DNA of 64,000 nucleotides from Opacimonas immobilis. Its GTDB lineage: Bacteria; Pseudomonadota; Gammaproteobacteria; Enterobacterales; Alteromonadaceae. The notes under the pieces are model-generated. The model had not been told where the DNA came from and made no database searches. It worked only from the letters and a program-made list of their open reading frames with translations. Position 1 is the first letter of the stretch; every line of letters starts with the position of its first letter. Shown here in pieces: positions 49,971-59,498 of this stretch. The stretch is taken from contig NZ_CP182485.1 of assembly GCF_048282545.1 (NCBI RefSeq), forward strand, positions 2,294,001-2,358,000, given 5' to 3'. The translations under genes were made by a program, and so were the position numbers.

Positions 49971-50666
49971 ATGAGTGCTATGATCAGCCTGCGTCAAATA
50001 AGCAAAACCTTTAGCAATGGTGATGAAACCGTAACGGCCTTAAATAACGTTTCGTTAAATATTAAAAAAAACGAGTTCGTTGCTATTATGGGTACATCGG
50101 GTTCAGGAAAATCGACCCTTATGAATGTGTTGGGCTGCCTAGATAGCCCGACAACCGGAGATTACTTTCTCAATGATCAAAATATTGCACAGTTAGATGA
50201 TGATACGCTCTCAAGTATCCGCAATCGCTACATTGGCTTTATTTTCCAAACCTTTCACCTGCTCCCTAAACTCGATGTAGTGGGTAACATCACCCTGCCC
50301 TTACGATATACTGATGTGTCTCAAAGTGAAACGCGCACTCGTGCCAATGCGTTAATTGAACGAGTGGGGTTGTCTCATCGTAAACATCACAAACCATTTG
50401 AAATGTCCGGTGGTCAAAGACAACGGGTGGCCATCGCGCGCGCGTTGATTAATCAACCTAGCGTGATTTTGGCCGATGAGCCAACGGGTAATCTGGACAG
50501 CAAGACCTCAGAAGAAATCATGGGGCTATTAACTGAATTACACCAACAAGGCCAAACCATTGTCATGGTGACACACGAAGCTGACATTGCAGAATACGCA
50601 CAGCGCGTGATTCGCATGAAGGACGGTCAAATTATCGAGGATACTCAAACATGTTCCGCTGCATAA
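49971..50666 (+). CDS. ABC transporter ATP-binding protein (MacB/LolD-like)
   Basis: A 231-residue ATPase: Walker A GTSGSGKST (about residue 40), Q-loop FQTFHLLPKLDV, signature MSGGQRQRVAIARAL and Walker B VILADEPTGNLD, the type paired with FtsX-like permeases. An upstream GTG at 49944 is open; the ATG at 49971 (MSAMISLRQ) or the one at 49980 gives the usual N-terminus. First gene of a four-gene operon with two adaptors and a permease; its end overlaps the next gene by 16 bp. Confidence 0.93.
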   Translation: MSAMISLRQISKTFSNGDETVTALNNVSLNIKKNEFVAIMGTSGSGKSTLMNVLGCLDSPTTGDYFLNDQNIAQLDDDTLSSIRNRYIGFIFQTFHLLPKLDVVGNITLPLRYTDVSQSETRTRANALIERVGLSHRKHHKPFEMSGGQRQRVAIARALINQPSVILADEPTGNLDSKTSEEIMGLLTELHQQGQTIVMVTHEADIAEYAQRVIRMKDGQIIEDTQTCSAA

Positions 50667-52603
50667 TTACCTTTGTTTTATGTTTCAGTGCTCTGACATG
50701 GGCGCAAGATGTCCCATTGGTCTTGTCGGGTAAAGTCAGCTCTGCGGCCAAACAAATTGTCAACGCCCCACGCTCTAGTAGTTGGCAGATCCAGATCCAA
50801 TGGATGGCAGAAGAAGGGGATATTGTACAAAAAGGGGAGCCTGTCGTGGTATTTGATGGCGCTGCAACCCAAGCACAACTCGAACAGAATAAGGAGCGCT
50901 TAGATACCTTAAACCTCGAGTTCAAACAACTAAAGATGCGCTTAGAACAAGCGGTTACTGAAGCTCAAGGTCGACTCGCTGTGGCCCAAATGCGCGTGGC
51001 CAAAGCACGCATCCCAGTATCCATCGTATCGGATACCATTAATGCTTATCAACGTGGGCAAAATGAACTCACCTTAGAACGCGCTCTGATGGAACAAGGT
51101 AAAGCTCGAGAGGCAGTCATTGAAGCAGAACAACAGCTCAAAGCTGGGCTAGAAAAAAAACGCATCGATATATTACAGGTCGAAGACGAAATTACTTATT
51201 TAGCGGGGTTAATGGAAAAACTCAATGTCACTGCCCAACACACTGGGTCGGTGAGTTATGCATTACACCCTTGGTATGGCCGAAAACTGCGCTCAGGTAT
51301 GAATGTCCAGCAAAGCTGGAAAGTGTTAGATGTGCAAGCATCAACCGACTTACAAATCGAATCATACGTGCATGAGATTGACGCCTTAATCCTCAAAGAA
51401 GGCGATCCAGTCACACTGACGTTTGATGCCTTTCCCGGATCTTATTATTCAGGCACTATTGCATCAATCAGTCGTCAAGCAGAAAAAAACCCTCAGTTGA
51501 GTAACGCCAGTTATTTTCCCGTAATCATTGAGTTTAATGAGGTACCAGAACGAGACCTGATGATCGGGATGAGTGTGCGTATTGATACACGCAAAGAATT
51601 TGTCTCTACATTAATAAGAGATTATGTTGGGCCTTCATCCTTGACCGTTGCAGCTGAGCTCAAATCTTTACAAGACCTCAGCTTCGGTCCACCTTCTATT
51701 TCACGCATGTGGAATTACAAAGTACAAAAATTAGTAGCTGATAACCAAAGTATTCAACAAGGTGATCTACTTATTCAATTTGACGGTCAAGACTTGCGCA
51801 ATCGTCTGGTAGGTCAGCAAGCAGATTTGGATGCTGCGACTAAGGAGCTTGAAAACATACAACTGCAGGACAACGCCAGAGAAAAAGACTTAGAACTAGC
51901 GCTTGCCGAAGCTCGGATGAACGAAGAAAAAGCTCAACGCAAAGCAAAGATCACAGATGCTTCTCGCTCTGAGATTGAGCGTCGCCAACAACAAGCCGAT
52001 TGGGACATAACTCGCGTCTTGAGCGAGCAAGCTCAGCAGCGTTTGGACGAGCATCGCCTGCGCAAAGTACTCAACAAACAAGTGCAACAAGCTCGCATTG
52101 CCAACCATGCCTCACGGGTAAAAGAAATTCGCCAAAACATGGCAAAACTCCAAATCAAAAGCCCGGTGGATGGTATCGCTATCATCAACAAAAATAATGA
52201 CGGTGATCGATATGCCGTAGGTGATAACGTGCACATGGGAAATACCTTAGTCAATGTGCCCTCATTGGACAAACTTGCTGTCAAAATGGAAATAGACGAA
52301 TCCGATACTCAAAAAGTCGCGATTGGTCAGCGCGTGGACATTGTCTTAACGGCCTATCCTGAACGAACGTTTAAGGGCACCATCACAAATAAAGGCAAAT
52401 CTTATCGAGCCAAATCACAGCGAAACCAACGCATTATTTTTGATGCTTGGGTAACGTTTGATGAGATCGAAAATGCCATCATGCGGCCTGGAATGCAGGC
52501 AAACGTGACCTTGCCTTTAAACGAAGAAGGCCTCGCGTTAGTGCCTGATGCCAACGAGGAACTTGTTTTCACAGAGACTCTCACAGCGGAGACTCAACCA
52601 TGA
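50651..52603 (+). CDS. Tandem-duplicated HlyD-type periplasmic adaptor
   Basis: A 650-residue exported protein (signal FVLCFSALTWA) about twice the normal adaptor length. It contains two complete adaptor units: biotinyl-lipoyl-like halves, a long coiled-coil hairpin (about residues 75-190 and 375-500) and a beta-barrel with DAFPGSYYSGTI (about 258) in the first and TAYPERTFKGTI (about 566) in the second. Each unit ends in a G-M-x-V/A-x-V/I strand (GMSVRID; GMQANVTL). Tandem fusion, if folded as a unit, would supply two of the adaptor subunits of a ring in one chain. Overlaps the ATPase gene by 16 bp and the next gene by 4 bp. Confidence 0.85.
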   Translation: MFRCIITFVLCFSALTWAQDVPLVLSGKVSSAAKQIVNAPRSSSWQIQIQWMAEEGDIVQKGEPVVVFDGAATQAQLEQNKERLDTLNLEFKQLKMRLEQAVTEAQGRLAVAQMRVAKARIPVSIVSDTINAYQRGQNELTLERALMEQGKAREAVIEAEQQLKAGLEKKRIDILQVEDEITYLAGLMEKLNVTAQHTGSVSYALHPWYGRKLRSGMNVQQSWKVLDVQASTDLQIESYVHEIDALILKEGDPVTLTFDAFPGSYYSGTIASISRQAEKNPQLSNASYFPVIIEFNEVPERDLMIGMSVRIDTRKEFVSTLIRDYVGPSSLTVAAELKSLQDLSFGPPSISRMWNYKVQKLVADNQSIQQGDLLIQFDGQDLRNRLVGQQADLDAATKELENIQLQDNAREKDLELALAEARMNEEKAQRKAKITDASRSEIERRQQQADWDITRVLSEQAQQRLDEHRLRKVLNKQVQQARIANHASRVKEIRQNMAKLQIKSPVDGIAIINKNNDGDRYAVGDNVHMGNTLVNVPSLDKLAVKMEIDESDTQKVAIGQRVDIVLTAYPERTFKGTITNKGKSYRAKSQRNQRIIFDAWVTFDEIENAIMRPGMQANVTLPLNEEGLALVPDANEELVFTETLTAETQP

Positions 52604-53805
52604 AAAAACTCAACATGTGTCTCTTATTTTGCTTAGGACTCACAGGTTGTGGCGACACAATGGATACCCAGATCCCAACCTATACCGTGACCGAACAGGA
52701 GTTTGTTATTGCCATCGACGCCTTTGGTGAAGTAGAACCCGCCTCAGCGGAACGCATTACCACTCCAGGTCGTCGGCCAATGGTCTTATCTTGGTTAGTC
52801 GACGAAAATACTCTAGTCAAAGCGGGCGATGTCATTGCTCGATTTGATTCAGAACGCATTATGCGCCAAAAACTAGAAGAAGAATTTGCCATACGCAAAA
52901 TTCAGCAAGACATCCTTGCCGGAATCGCTGAGCAGACCCAAGAAAAAAGTGAGATTGCCGTTGAGCAAAGCTTTGTCGATGCGGAATTTCAGTTTGTCGA
53001 ACAGTTCGCCATTGACGACTTAAGACTTTATTCTAAATTAGAAATCATAGATACCATGGCGAATCGCGATTTTTTGGAAGCCAAAGATGGTTTTCTCGAT
53101 TGGAAAGCATCTTCAGTAGACGAACAACATGCCTCAGAACAATCTGTTCTAGATATCCGAAAATCGGGTCATGCCAAGAAGTTAAAACAACATCAAATGG
53201 CCTTGAATCAACTCGAAGTCAGAGCACCTAGTGATGGATTAATTTTGTATATGAAAGACCGACGTGGCGAAAAACCTGCTGTCGGCAATACCGTTTTTCC
53301 TGGCAGTCCGATTGCGCAGATCCCCGATTTAAGCAATTTACAAGTTTCTTTATATGTACTTGCCAATGAAGCCATCGAGTTAGATAAAGGGAATCAGATT
53401 GAATTTCGTTTAGATGCTTTTCCTGAAAAAACATTCACTGGTCAAATTTTGGAAGTTGCCAAATTTCCCAGCGAAATCCAACGAGGTGATCCCACCAAAT
53501 ACTTTGCACTCAGCGCGAATATTGACCAACAAGATGCGTTAGAGCTCCAACCGGGTCGCAAGTTAACGGCCAAAATTACGGTAGAGACTGGAAGAACGAC
53601 ACTAACAGTGCCATTGCAATCCGTCATTTATGAGAATGAGCAATCCTATGTATATGTTCAAGATGGCAATGACTTTAGCCGTCAAGTCGTCACAACGGGA
53701 CGCAAAAACCTGCACTTTATTGAAATACTTGAAGGCATCGAGCCTGGTACCAAAATCGCGCTGAGCGGAATTGTTGCTTCACAAAACAATCAGGAAGTTA
53801 AGTAA
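52600..53805 (+). CDS. Lipoprotein periplasmic adaptor (HlyD/MacA-like)
   Basis: A 401-residue lipoprotein (lipobox LTGC, Cys17). Standard single-unit adaptor: lipoyl halves (ENTLVKAGDVIARFDSE and LEVRAPSDGLILYMKDR), a coiled-coil hairpin between them (about residues 85-215), beta-barrel with DAFPEKTFTGQI (about 272) and a membrane-proximal domain near the end (YVYVQDGNDFSRQVVTTG). Anchored in the inner membrane by lipid rather than a helix. It follows the double adaptor with a 4-bp overlap and its stop overlaps the permease start. Confidence 0.88.
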   Translation: MKKLNMCLLFCLGLTGCGDTMDTQIPTYTVTEQEFVIAIDAFGEVEPASAERITTPGRRPMVLSWLVDENTLVKAGDVIARFDSERIMRQKLEEEFAIRKIQQDILAGIAEQTQEKSEIAVEQSFVDAEFQFVEQFAIDDLRLYSKLEIIDTMANRDFLEAKDGFLDWKASSVDEQHASEQSVLDIRKSGHAKKLKQHQMALNQLEVRAPSDGLILYMKDRRGEKPAVGNTVFPGSPIAQIPDLSNLQVSLYVLANEAIELDKGNQIEFRLDAFPEKTFTGQILEVAKFPSEIQRGDPTKYFALSANIDQQDALELQPGRKLTAKITVETGRTTLTVPLQSVIYENEQSYVYVQDGNDFSRQVVTTGRKNLHFIEILEGIEPGTKIALSGIVASQNNQEVK

Positions 53806-55064
53806 TGTCACATCAAGCCAATATTATCTCGACATACATACAGTTAATTATCGATGCGTTACACGAGCTATCCGCACAAAAACTGCGCACATTCTTAACC
53901 CTGTTGGGGATGATTTTTGGTGTGGGTGCGGTTATCGCCATGCTCAATATTGGTGAAGGCGCTGAACGCGAAGCGTTAAAGATGATCGATTCGATGGGGG
54001 TGAATAACATCATTGTCAACGCGGTCGAATTTACCGATGATGAGTTAACCGAAATTCGTGAGGAATCGCTTGGCCTCAACACTGGTGATGTCGAAGCAGC
54101 CGTTGCGACTCTCCCCTTTGTGACAGAGTTCTCGGCCAGTAAAACCATCAAAACATATGCCTTATACTCAGACTTCGCAAAATCAGATGCACAGGTTGTC
54201 GGCATCACACCAAGCTACTATGAACATGGCAATTTGACTTTGGCCGATGGTCGCTATACCTATTCTGAGGATGATATTCGCTTGGCTCAAGTGGCTGTCC
54301 TAGGAGCTGATGCGGCAAAAGAACTTTTTCCCAATCAGTCTGCAGTAGGCCAGATGGTTAAGGTGAACCACCTGTGGCTTCAAGTCGTTGGTGTGTTACA
54401 GCCACCTGCTGGGGATAAAAATGAATTTCAAGGTGTACAAATTGGTGGCGACCGCTATCGCGTATTTGTTCCTCTCAATACCGCTAAACAAAAATTTGCG
54501 TTCAATCCGCTTGACAGTGAGTTAGACAGTTTCAAACTCCAAATCTCAACTGAAACCAATCCGGTTGTTGCCGCCAAAGCTGTGACGCACTTGATGGCTA
54601 CTCGTCACAATAATATTGACGTATACGACATCATCATTCCGGCAGAATTATTAGCTCAGCAAAAACAAACTCAGCAAATATTTAATATTGTTATGGCCTG
54701 TGTGGCAGGGATTTCATTGTTAGTTGGGGGGATTGGCATCATGAATATTATGCTGGCTAACGTCATGGAACGCACCACAGAAATTGGCCTACTCAGAGCC
54801 GTCGGTGCGACACAACGCGATATTCGCCTACAGTTTTTGGCGGAGAGTTTTACGATTTCTTTACTCGGAGGCATATTGGGTATTGTGTTTGGTTTAGTGC
54901 TATCAGAAGTGATCGGATTTTATAGCGAATGGGCAGTGTCATGGTCCCTCTCCGCTATTGTCTTATCTTTATCCATCTGTATGCTGGTCGGTGTAGGCTT
55001 TGGTGTCTTCCCTGCGATCAAAGCCTCACAACTTAACCCAATTGAAGCACTGCACTCAGATTAG
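53805..55064 (+). CDS. MacB-like ABC transporter permease (FtsX domain)
   Basis: A 419-residue permease with one N-terminal membrane segment (LRTFLTLLGMIFGVGAVIAML), a large periplasmic MacB core domain (about residues 60-275) and three C-terminal segments (ACVAGISLLVGGIGIMNIML onward) with the FtsX block ERTTEIGLLRAVGATQRDI. It lacks the fused ATPase of E. coli MacB; that part is the separate first gene. With the adaptors it would form a mechanotransmission exporter of peptides, lipids or toxins, probably using TolC encoded elsewhere. Confidence 0.92.
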   Translation: MSHQANIISTYIQLIIDALHELSAQKLRTFLTLLGMIFGVGAVIAMLNIGEGAEREALKMIDSMGVNNIIVNAVEFTDDELTEIREESLGLNTGDVEAAVATLPFVTEFSASKTIKTYALYSDFAKSDAQVVGITPSYYEHGNLTLADGRYTYSEDDIRLAQVAVLGADAAKELFPNQSAVGQMVKVNHLWLQVVGVLQPPAGDKNEFQGVQIGGDRYRVFVPLNTAKQKFAFNPLDSELDSFKLQISTETNPVVAAKAVTHLMATRHNNIDVYDIIIPAELLAQQKQTQQIFNIVMACVAGISLLVGGIGIMNIMLANVMERTTEIGLLRAVGATQRDIRLQFLAESFTISLLGGILGIVFGLVLSEVIGFYSEWAVSWSLSAIVLSLSICMLVGVGFGVFPAIKASQLNPIEALHSD

Positions 55065-55066
55065 TG

Positions 55067-55981
55067 TTAAGGAGAAGTATGAATCGGAGCTGATATGGAT
55101 GGATTGACCAATAAGGATTCAGCTCCTGTTTGTGCTTTGAGCTGGGCGAACCACATTCGCATAAATTCTTTGCCTAACATATCTTCAAGCTCACCGCGTT
55201 CGTTCGTTGGGCAGAACAAACTCACTGTCACCACGGTTTTAGCATAGCGATTGGTTTCAACGGTAATGTGTGGATCCACATCGATAAACTCAGCATCCAA
55301 ACTGTGCTCAATGAAGGATTTATAGCGCAACGCAACCTCGCGGAAATGCGCACATTGTTCACGCGCAAATGTCGCAAAATCTTCGACAAATTCATATACA
55401 TTAACGGTCGGCTCAGTAGTGATAGTAAACTGATGCAACGAATAGCGTTTAAAAAAATTGAGATTCTTTACCGTTTGCGAAATGAGCTTGTTATTCGGCA
55501 CATAGATGTGCTGACCGGTGTAATCATAATGTTCAGGGTCGATTTCTAACAAGACAGTCTTGACCCAATCGATCTCAACCACCTCACCGGCCACATTATC
55601 AACTTTCACCCAGTCCCCAACGCGAAACGGTCTGACCGATACATAGTAAAAAAATCCGATCACACATTGGATAAATTCGCGCATTGCCAAAACAATGGCC
55701 ACCATAAAGGCCGCAATGGATAAGGCGAGGTTTTGCATTTCGTTGGCCCAAAACGCAATAACAACAAACGCCAAAATGGCATTGACGATATTCTCAAATG
55801 TGTTGATAGAGTTCCGGTGATCGGTTTTGAGTTTCTTACTGCGCTTTTTGGCCCACTTTATTATGGCATGCTTTATCAGTAGCACCACCGTAATCAAGCC
55901 AATGGTGCTAAGCACCTTATATTCGTGAACCCACAGCCAAACTAGAACAAGCCAGTTCTGCATTTGTGTCCAATCCAACAT
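55067..55981 (-). CDS. MscS family mechanosensitive channel
   Basis: A 304-residue small-conductance channel: N-terminal membrane segments (VLSTIGLITVVLLIKHAI; IVNAILAFVVIAFWANEM; LSIAAFMVAIVLAMREF), the pore helix region QCVIGFFYYVSVRPFRVGDW and the MscS beta domain (GDWVKVDNVAGEVVEIDW). It starts by overlapping the dcd stop by one base (TTAATG), so dcd and this gene are one transcript. It ends 2 bp from the convergent permease gene. Confidence 0.92.
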   Translation of the reverse strand: MLDWTQMQNWLVLVWLWVHEYKVLSTIGLITVVLLIKHAIIKWAKKRSKKLKTDHRNSINTFENIVNAILAFVVIAFWANEMQNLALSIAAFMVAIVLAMREFIQCVIGFFYYVSVRPFRVGDWVKVDNVAGEVVEIDWVKTVLLEIDPEHYDYTGQHIYVPNNKLISQTVKNLNFFKRYSLHQFTITTEPTVNVYEFVEDFATFAREQCAHFREVALRYKSFIEHSLDAEFIDVDPHITVETNRYAKTVVTVSLFCPTNERGELEDMLGKEFMRMWFAQLKAQTGAESLLVNPSISAPIHTSP

Positions 55982-56574
55982 TAATCCCCTACTTGATCTT
56001 GATTGATTCGAGAAGCGATAGCACCATCTTGGTTTTTGTATTTAGCATCAACACGAGCATTGTAGGGCTTCTCGGCTGGCGCCGATAATACCTCAAACGA
56101 CAAAGCGCCGATTTTCATCCCCGGTTTTAGTGCCAATGGCAGTTTGCCTGAATTAAAAAACTCCAAAACAATATTTCCCGACCAACCCGGGTCAATTCGA
56201 TGTGCTGTTACATGCACCATTAAACCTAAACGCGCCAATGACGAACGGCCATCTAACCAGCCGACAATGTTGTCTGGAAGGGTTACAGATTCGTGAGTGA
56301 TGGCTAATGCTAATTCACCTGGATGCAAGAAAAAAGACTGATCTTCTGCAATCGTAATCTCGTCACTCATGACTGCTTCAAGCTGATTCTGCACATCTGA
56401 CTTGGCACCGGATAAATCGATATAAGGTGCAGCGTGATCTTCAAATACGCGGAACTTGTTGCCCAAGCGCATATCGACCGTCAGCCCACTAATATGTTCA
56501 TAAGAGGGTTGTGGCGATATAGTGATTTTACCCTGTTGTAAATACGTCCAAATATCTTTGTCACATAAGCGCAT
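55981..56574 (-). CDS. dcd: dCTP deaminase
   Basis: A 197-residue deaminase that makes dUTP from dCTP. Catalytic glutamate is E138 in GNIVLEFFNSG; DGRSSLARLGLMVH and HVTAHRIDPGW are the substrate loop motifs. The frame is open 54 bp further upstream, but the ATG at 56574 (MRLCDKDIW) is the family start and puts the catalytic residue at the same number as in E. coli. A dUTPase gene lies at 26.6 kb of this window. Divergent from metG. Confidence 0.96.
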   Translation of the reverse strand: MRLCDKDIWTYLQQGKITISPQPSYEHISGLTVDMRLGNKFRVFEDHAAPYIDLSGAKSDVQNQLEAVMSDEITIAEDQSFFLHPGELALAITHESVTLPDNIVGWLDGRSSLARLGLMVHVTAHRIDPGWSGNIVLEFFNSGKLPLALKPGMKIGALSFEVLSAPAEKPYNARVDAKYKNQDGAIASRINQDQVGD

Positions 56575-56679
56575 AAGCGTCTTGTTCTCAATGGTATTGC
56601 AAAATGTCCAATGTACACATAGTAACATTTAAGCTAAAATCGCACACCATAAATTTGAGGTAAAAAAAGAAAGCAAACT

Positions 56680-58722
56680 ATGAGTCAATCTTCCCGCGAC
56701 ATCCTAGTCACCAGTGCCCTGCCGTACGCCAATGGTTCAATTCACTTAGGACATTTACTCGAGCACATACAAACGGACATTTGGACCCGATTCCAGCGTA
56801 TGCGTGGACACAACATCATTGCCGTCTGTGCCGATGATGCGCATGGCACGCCGGTAATGCTCAAGGCGCAAGAACTAGGCGTTAAACCAGAAGATATGGT
56901 TGAAGCAACTCGTCAAGAACATTGGCGTGATTTACAGGGTTTTGGGATCAGCTATGACAATTATTACTCAACGCATTCACCTGAAAACACGCAATTCTCT
57001 CAAGATATGTATAATCGCCTCAAAGCGAATGGTTACATCACTAAGAAAACCATCAATCAGCTTTATGATCCAGAAAAAGAAATGTTTCTTCCCGACCGCT
57101 TCGTCAAAGGTGATTGCCCAAAATGCGGAGCTGAAGACCAAAATGGCGATAGCTGTGATGTCTGTGGCGCGACTTACTCTCCAACCGAAGTCAAAAACCC
57201 ACGTTCTGTGGTCAGTGGCGCAACTCCGGTACTAAAAGACTCTGAGCATTATTTCTTTGATTTGCCTCAATTTACTGAGATGTTGCATGAATGGATTGGC
57301 TCTGGATCCATTCAAGCTGAAATGGCCAACAAGCTCAACGAATGGTTTGAGGGTGGCTTGCAGCAGTGGGATATTTCTCGTGATGCGCCGTATTTTGGGA
57401 TTGAGATCCCTGATGCGCCAGGTAAGTTTTTCTATGTCTGGCTCGATGCACCCATTGGCTACATGGCGTCCTTCAAAAACTACGCTGACCAGCATGGGAT
57501 TGACTTTGATCAGTTCTGGGCCAAAGACTCTACCGCTGAAATGTATCACTTTATCGGCAAAGACATCACTTATTTTCACTGTTTGTTCTGGCCAGCCATG
57601 CTCGAAGGTGCAGGTTACCGTAAGCCTACCGGCGTTAACATTCACGGTTTTGTGACGGTCAACGGGGCTAAGATGTCAAAGTCAAAAGGGACTTTTATTA
57701 AAGCGAGCACCTATCTTGAACATTTAAACCCAGAATATTTGCGATATTATTTTGCTTCTAAACTCAATGATAGCGTGACGGATATTGATTTGAACTTTGA
57801 CGATTTTTGTCAAAAGGTCAATGCTGACTTAGTCGGTAAAGTAGTGAATATTGCCAGTCGCTGTGCTGGATTTATTACCAAGCGTTTCGCTGGTCAGTTG
57901 TCTGAAAATGTCATGGATCCTGAGCTGTTAGCTCAATTCCAAAACAAATCCGATGCGATTGCCCAATATTTTGAAAAACGTCAATATCATCATGCAATTC
58001 GTGAAATCATGACACTGGCCGATGCCGCAAATCAATTCATCGATGCGCAAGCCCCATGGGTCACCATCAAAGAAGAAGGCAAAGAACAGTTCACGCATGA
58101 TGTCTGTTCTATGGGTATTCACTTATTCCGTATTCTAGCTATTTATCTTGCGCCGGTGGTGCCAAATTTAGCGCAAAGCGCTGAGGCGTTTCTCAATGAC
58201 ACATTCACTTGGGAAGCAACCAGTAATACGTTAACCGGTCACGGTATTAATAAATTCAAGGCCATGTTACAACGGGTGGATAAAGACAAAGTGGCTGCTA
58301 TGGTGGAAGCATCAAAAGAAAACCTTGCTCCCAAAGCGGCCCCTGTAAAGAAGCCGGCAAAGACAGCGAAACTTGCATCAGACGACGAACTTGCTCCCAC
58401 AATTCAGTTTGAAGATTTTGCCAAGATTGACTTACGCATCGCCAAAATAGTCTCTGCCGAGCACGTTGAAGGCGCTGATAAGTTATTGTGTCTGCAACTT
58501 GACATTGGCACTGAAACGAGACAAGTCTTTGCCGGGATTAAATCCGCTTATTCTCCGGAACAGCTATCCGGAAAACTGACTGTTATGGTGGCTAATTTAG
58601 CGCCTCGCAAGATGCGTTTTGGGATGTCGGAAGGAATGGTCTTAGCTGCAGGTCCAGGTGGCGATGAACTCTACATTTTAGAACCGCATGAAGGTGCCAA
58701 GCCAGGTATGCGCGTCAAATAA
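56680..58722 (+). CDS. metG: Methionyl-tRNA synthetase
   Basis: A 680-residue class I synthetase: HIGH-type SIHLGHLLEH (about residue 20), zinc knuckle CPKCGAEDQNGDSCDVCG (about 146), KMSKS in GAKMSKSKGTF (about 332), anticodon domain and a C-terminal Trbp111-like tRNA-binding domain (FEDFAKIDLRIAKIVSAEHV, from about 580), joined by an Ala/Lys/Pro-rich linker. Length fits the dimeric long form. Confidence 0.98.
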   Translation: MSQSSRDILVTSALPYANGSIHLGHLLEHIQTDIWTRFQRMRGHNIIAVCADDAHGTPVMLKAQELGVKPEDMVEATRQEHWRDLQGFGISYDNYYSTHSPENTQFSQDMYNRLKANGYITKKTINQLYDPEKEMFLPDRFVKGDCPKCGAEDQNGDSCDVCGATYSPTEVKNPRSVVSGATPVLKDSEHYFFDLPQFTEMLHEWIGSGSIQAEMANKLNEWFEGGLQQWDISRDAPYFGIEIPDAPGKFFYVWLDAPIGYMASFKNYADQHGIDFDQFWAKDSTAEMYHFIGKDITYFHCLFWPAMLEGAGYRKPTGVNIHGFVTVNGAKMSKSKGTFIKASTYLEHLNPEYLRYYFASKLNDSVTDIDLNFDDFCQKVNADLVGKVVNIASRCAGFITKRFAGQLSENVMDPELLAQFQNKSDAIAQYFEKRQYHHAIREIMTLADAANQFIDAQAPWVTIKEEGKEQFTHDVCSMGIHLFRILAIYLAPVVPNLAQSAEAFLNDTFTWEATSNTLTGHGINKFKAMLQRVDKDKVAAMVEASKENLAPKAAPVKKPAKTAKLASDDELAPTIQFEDFAKIDLRIAKIVSAEHVEGADKLLCLQLDIGTETRQVFAGIKSAYSPEQLSGKLTVMVANLAPRKMRFGMSEGMVLAAGPGGDELYILEPHEGAKPGMRVK

Positions 58723-58724
58723 CA

Positions 58725-59480
58725 TCAGCGTCTACTGGCAGTATTTAAGTGAGCCGCGGCCGGTCTGAGTCGCGGCTTTATTTTGACCAATTTTGGTGCT
58801 ATCAAATTAAGTGGCGTCTCTCTTTTCCTTGCAATAATCACATACATACTGCGTAAGCATGCAAGCGATTCGAATCGTCCCAGTGCTTTGTCTTTTTGGC
58901 TTTTTGCCAAAAGGTTGTGACCTGCAAAGTATTCAGTGTGAATCACTTCAAAATTTAACAACGATAACCAGTCCTTTACGCGAAGTGCACTAAAGTACCG
59001 AGCGGATTTTAACGGGTTTTGTTTGAACCACGGAGATAGATGCGCTAAGCCTGACAGGCTCGTTGGGTTAAAGCCTGTCATTATTAAATATCCATCCGAC
59101 CTCAATACCCTATCAAACTCCCGCAATTGAGTGTGGGGATCAGAGCTAAAATCTAACGCATGCAATGCCAAAATGGCGTCCATACCATGCTCCTGAATCG
59201 CCAAGGAGTGATAGTCACTGTTGCATAGGTAGCTATTTAAATTGGCTGACTCAGATGGTGCATTACATAAAATATTGAGTTCTCTGCGCAGACTGTGTTT
59301 ATTCCAGTCTAGCTGTTGACTCAATGGCCCGATTCGCAACAAATAATCACCGTACATCGTCGGCCCAAATTCGTTCAGAATATCGATGAGTTTTCTTTGC
59401 ACCGTTTGATAACGACTGATACACTTCCAATCCATTGGGTAATCAATTTTTCGTGATATTTTAGCCGGAAACAGCATCAT
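58725..59480 (-). CDS. YafS-like class I methyltransferase-fold protein
   Basis: A 251-residue protein recognised by its place beside gloB and by methyltransferase-11-like blocks ILALHALDFSSDPHTQLREF and LRSDGYLIMTGFNPTSLSGL (about residues 105-150). The SAM-binding glycine loop (GxGxG) expected near residue 55 is not apparent, so binding of SAM is doubtful. E. coli yafS has the same neighbourhood (gloB, rnhA). Function unknown. Confidence 0.75.
   Translation of the reverse strand: MMLFPAKISRKIDYPMDWKCISRYQTVQRKLIDILNEFGPTMYGDYLLRIGPLSQQLDWNKHSLRRELNILCNAPSESANLNSYLCNSDYHSLAIQEHGMDAILALHALDFSSDPHTQLREFDRVLRSDGYLIMTGFNPTSLSGLAHLSPWFKQNPLKSARYFSALRVKDWLSLLNFEVIHTEYFAGHNLLAKSQKDKALGRFESLACLRSMYVIIARKRETPLNLIAPKLVKIKPRLRPAAAHLNTASRR
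58752..58785 (+). terminator. metG terminator inside the convergent gene
   Basis: AGCCGCG (58752-58758) and CGCGGCT (58771-58777) form a 7-bp GC-rich stem followed by TTATTTT on the plus strand. It lies within the 3' end of the convergent methyltransferase-like gene. Confidence 0.55.
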
Positions 59481-59498
59481 GAGCCTGTTCAGTCCTTT

